Shown: positions 61,706 to 64,000 of the stretch, piece after piece
How positions within the stretch are numbered: the first letter of the stretch is position 1
Layout of the letters: each line of letters begins with the position of its first letter
From: Gemmobacter aquatilis
GTDB taxonomy: Bacteria; Pseudomonadota; Alphaproteobacteria; Rhodobacterales; Rhodobacteraceae
Assembly: GCF_900110025.1 (NCBI RefSeq)
Contig: NZ_FOCE01000007.1
Span: 1 to 64,000 of the forward strand
Reading direction: 5' to 3'
DNA: 64,000 bases
Notes under the pieces: generated by a model
Seen by the model: the letters and a program-made list of their open reading frames with translations, nothing else
The model's database searches: none
What the model was told of the DNA's origin: nothing
Translations under genes and position numbers: made by a program

Positions 61706-63724
61706 TCAGGCTGCGTCCAGCAGCCCACGGCCTTTCAGCAACGCCTCCACCCCCGGCATCCGCCCGCGGAACTGGGTATACAACCGCTCCGGCGGCTCGC
61801 TGCCTCCGGCGCTCAGGATGAAACGTTCCAGCTTCGCCGCCGTTTCCGGATCGAATGGGTTGCCCACTTCCTCGAAGGCGGCAAAGGCATCGGCATCCAT
61901 CACCTCCGACCACATGTAGCTGTAATAGCCCGAGGAATAGCCGTCGCCCGAAAACACATGGGCGAAATGCGGCGTGGCGTGGCGCATCCGGATGGCGCGC
62001 GGCATCCCGAGGCTTTCCAGAACCTCGGCCTGTTTCTGCATCGGATCGGCGGGCGGCGCCCCTTCATGGAACGCCAGATCCACCAGCGCCGAGGCGACAA
62101 ACTCCACCGTCGCAAAGCCCTGATCATAGGTGCCCGCATCCAGCAGCCGCTTCAGCATCTCGGCGGGCATCGCCGCACCGGTCTGCCAATGGCGCGCATG
62201 GGTTTCCAGCACTTCGGGCACTTCCATCCAATGTTCGTAAAGCTGGCTCGGCAGTTCCACGAAATCGCGCGCCACCGAGGTGCCGCTGATGAAGCCATAG
62301 GTCACATCCGACAGCATCTGATGCAGCGCATGGCCGAATTCGTGGAACAGCGTGCGCGCATCGTCATACGACAGCAGGCAGGGCTCGCCCTTGGCGAAGT
62401 TGCACACATTCACCACGATCGGCGTCACCTGCCCGCCCAGCTTGCGCTGCGACCGCATCGCGGAACACCACGCGCCGGAGCGTTTGGAGCCGCGCGCGAA
62501 GTAATCGCCGATGAACACCGCGATATGTTCGCCATCGCGGCTTACCTCCCAGGCGCGCGCATCCGGGTGATACAGCGGCACCTCCAGCGGCGTGAAATCC
62601 AGCCGGAACAGCCGATGCGCCACGTCGAACTGCGCCGCGATCATCGCATCGAGGCTGAGGTAAGGCTTCAGCGCCGCCTCATCCAGATCATGCTCGGCCT
62701 TGCGGCGTTTCTCGGAATAATAGCGCCAGTCCCAAGGCTCCAGCGGCCCGGCGATGCCATCGGCCTGCAGCATCGCCTCAAGCACCGCCGCATCGGCCAG
62801 CGCCTTGGCCCGCGCCGGTTGCCAGACCCGCATCAGCAGATCCCGCACGGCGGCGGGCGTTTTCGCCATCTCCGGCTCCAGCTTGAAATCGGCAAAGCTG
62901 GCATAGCCCAGCAGCTTCGCCCGTTCGTCGCGCAGCGCCAGAATTTCGGCGGCCACGGCCCGGTTGTCCTGCGCATTGCCATTGGCCCCGCGCGCCACCC
63001 AGGCCTCATAGGCCTTCTGCCGCAGTGCACGCCGGGGCGAGAATTGCAGGAACGGCACGATAAGCGACCGGCTCAGCGTCACCACCGGCCCGCCTGCCCC
63101 CTTCTCTGCGCCCGCCGCCCGGGCCGAGGCCACGACAAACTCCGGCAGGCCTTCCAGATCGGCCTCGTCCAGCGCCATGAACCAGTCCCGCTCTTCCGCC
63201 AGCACATTCTGGCCGAAGAGCGTGCCCAGCACGGCCAGCCGCGATTTCACCGCCGTCAGCCGCTCTGCCGCGTCCCCTTCCAGCTGCGCGCCGGATCGTA
63301 TGAACATTTGCCGGTACAGATCCAGCACCCGCGCCTGCTCCGGCTCCAGCCCCAGCACCTCGCGGCCTTGCCACAGTGCCTCGACCTTGGCGAACAGCGC
63401 CTTGTTGTTGGTCACCTCCGACGAAAACGCGCTCATCTTCGGCGCCAGATCGCGCATCAGCGCCTCGCGCGCTTCGGTGCTGTCGGCCCCGGCCAGATTG
63501 TAGAACACCCCCGACACCCGGTCGAGCGTGCCCTCCGCCAGTTCCAGCGCGTCGATCACATTGGCAAAGGTTGGCGCCTCGGCGCTGTCTGCAATCGCCG
63601 CAATCGCCGCCCGCGCTTCGGCCAGCCCCTGATTGAAGGCAGGTGCGAAATCGGCATCGGTGATCGCGGCAAAGGGCGGCAGTTCGAACGGCCCCTTCCA
63701 GGGGCTCAGCAACGGATTGGACAT
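61706..63724 (-). CDS. M3-family oligopeptidase (OpdA/Dcp type)
   Basis: This 672-residue cytoplasmic zinc peptidase cleaves short peptides, including cleaved signal peptides. The zinc motif is LFHEFGHALHQML with the third ligand Glu further on in EHWMEVPEVLETHARHW. The N-terminus NPLLSPWKGPFELPPFAAI is typical of the family. The ATG at 63724 follows AAAGGAG. It stands alone; the ABC permease gene begins on the same strand upstream of it. Confidence 0.95.
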   Translation of the reverse strand: MSNPLLSPWKGPFELPPFAAITDADFAPAFNQGLAEARAAIAAIADSAEAPTFANVIDALELAEGTLDRVSGVFYNLAGADSTEAREALMRDLAPKMSAFSSEVTNNKALFAKVEALWQGREVLGLEPEQARVLDLYRQMFIRSGAQLEGDAAERLTAVKSRLAVLGTLFGQNVLAEERDWFMALDEADLEGLPEFVVASARAAGAEKGAGGPVVTLSRSLIVPFLQFSPRRALRQKAYEAWVARGANGNAQDNRAVAAEILALRDERAKLLGYASFADFKLEPEMAKTPAAVRDLLMRVWQPARAKALADAAVLEAMLQADGIAGPLEPWDWRYYSEKRRKAEHDLDEAALKPYLSLDAMIAAQFDVAHRLFRLDFTPLEVPLYHPDARAWEVSRDGEHIAVFIGDYFARGSKRSGAWCSAMRSQRKLGGQVTPIVVNVCNFAKGEPCLLSYDDARTLFHEFGHALHQMLSDVTYGFISGTSVARDFVELPSQLYEHWMEVPEVLETHARHWQTGAAMPAEMLKRLLDAGTYDQGFATVEFVASALVDLAFHEGAPPADPMQKQAEVLESLGMPRAIRMRHATPHFAHVFSGDGYSSGYYSYMWSEVMDADAFAAFEEVGNPFDPETAAKLERFILSAGGSEPPERLYTQFRGRMPGVEALLKGRGLLDAA

Positions 63725-63777
63725 GAGAAATCTCCTTTGCCCAGACCCTAGCAAGCCGGGCGGGAAGGTCCAGCCCC

Positions 63778-64000
63778 CTACCGCGCGTCCGGCCCGCGCA
63801 ACCGCCGTTCCAGCCGCCGCAGTGCCAGCGACAGCGTGAGGGTCATGGTCAGATAGATCAGCGCCACCATGTTATAGGTTTCGAAATAGCGAAAGTTGCC
63901 CGCCGCCGTCACCTTGCCCAGTTGCGTGACATCGGCCACGCCCAGCACGGACACCAGCGAGGAATCCTTCACCATCGCCACGAAATCATTGCCCAGCGGC
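63778..64000 (-). CDS. Amino-acid ABC transporter permease, C-terminal end
   Basis: The frame enters from the right edge and ends at 63778. It matches the C-terminal part of HisM/GlnP-type permeases, with [20 protein letters not shown] and [15 protein letters not shown], then the last membrane helix. These form the membrane channel of polar amino-acid importers with an ATPase and a binding protein. The rest of the gene, and probably the operon, lies outside the window. Substrate is unknown. Confidence 0.9.
   Translation of the reverse strand, partial: PLGNDFVAMVKDSSLVSVLGVADVTQLGKVTAAGNFRYFETYNMVALIYLTMTLTLSLALRRLERRLRGPDAR

Overview
The window looks like a chromosomal segment of a Rhodobacteraceae-type alphaproteobacterium. 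The DNA is very GC-rich and genes are tightly packed, often with 4-base ATGA overlaps. The contents fit that group: leuA next to mreBCD-mrdA-rodA, several TRAP and betaine/carnitine genes, a tandem glycine riboswitch, and a family of GC-hairpin repeats followed by a GAGTATTTGGGCCA-type tail. The genus cannot be named from the sequence alone.

Layout. 1-920 is a degraded accessory edge with an IS5-type transposase remnant. A tRNA-Ala(CGC) sits at 918-993. Then, mostly on the minus strand, come trxC, azlCD, and gcvT-gcvH-gcvP (6085-7206, 5716-6075, 2792-5632) behind a tandem glycine riboswitch, followed by a MATE exporter and gltX. 10.4-15.7 kb holds a minimal zincin, an exported MBL-fold protein, wrbA, a PfkB kinase, ynfA and nadE. 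15.8-23.4 kb holds an exported MORN-repeat protein, an H-NOX/hybrid histidine kinase pair, a KamA-like radical SAM enzyme, a MarR-GNAT fusion and a mosaic-GC beta-helix membrane protein. 23.5-31.2 kb is leuA with a leucine attenuator, then the rod-shape operon mreB-mreC-mreD-mrdA-rodA.

31.3-35.5 kb carries single genes: ghrA-type reductase, yjhX, a DMT transporter, an RTX-repeat protein and an RpiR regulator. 35.6-44.9 kb is a catabolic cluster, divergent from the RpiR regulator: N-formylglutamate amidohydrolase, TRAP DctQ-DctM-DctP, a 31-codon small ORF, a glutamine-synthetase-like ligase, aldehyde dehydrogenase, iron-dependent alcohol dehydrogenase and a DadA-like flavoprotein. I infer uptake and gamma-glutamylation of an amine or amino alcohol, then oxidation. 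45-50.9 kb holds a UDP-glucuronate 4-epimerase-like protein, DUF485-actP, a 2-hydroxyacid dehydrogenase, an SH3-domain protein and a flavin reductase-like protein.

50.9-61.6 kb centres on quaternary amines: a GMC oxidoreductase, OsmC with a divergent GntR regulator, and a carnitine/gamma-butyrobetaine module. That module has a CaiD-like hydratase, ADP-forming acyl-CoA synthetase, acyl-CoA dehydrogenase, carnitine dehydrogenase fused to a thioesterase, a dehydrocarnitine-cleavage enzyme (BKACE) and a divergent GlxA/CdhR-like activator. The expected product is glycine betaine. The window ends with an M3 oligopeptidase and the 3' end of an amino-acid ABC permease.

Regulatory content is the richest part. 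It includes the glycine riboswitch, a near-leaderless leuA attenuator with two mutually exclusive hairpins, twin hairpins with complementary loops between gcvH and gcvP, and several perfect operator palindromes. Eight copies of the dispersed hairpin-plus-tail element are present, six of them directly after stop codons in the sense orientation. I did not recognise that element as a described system.
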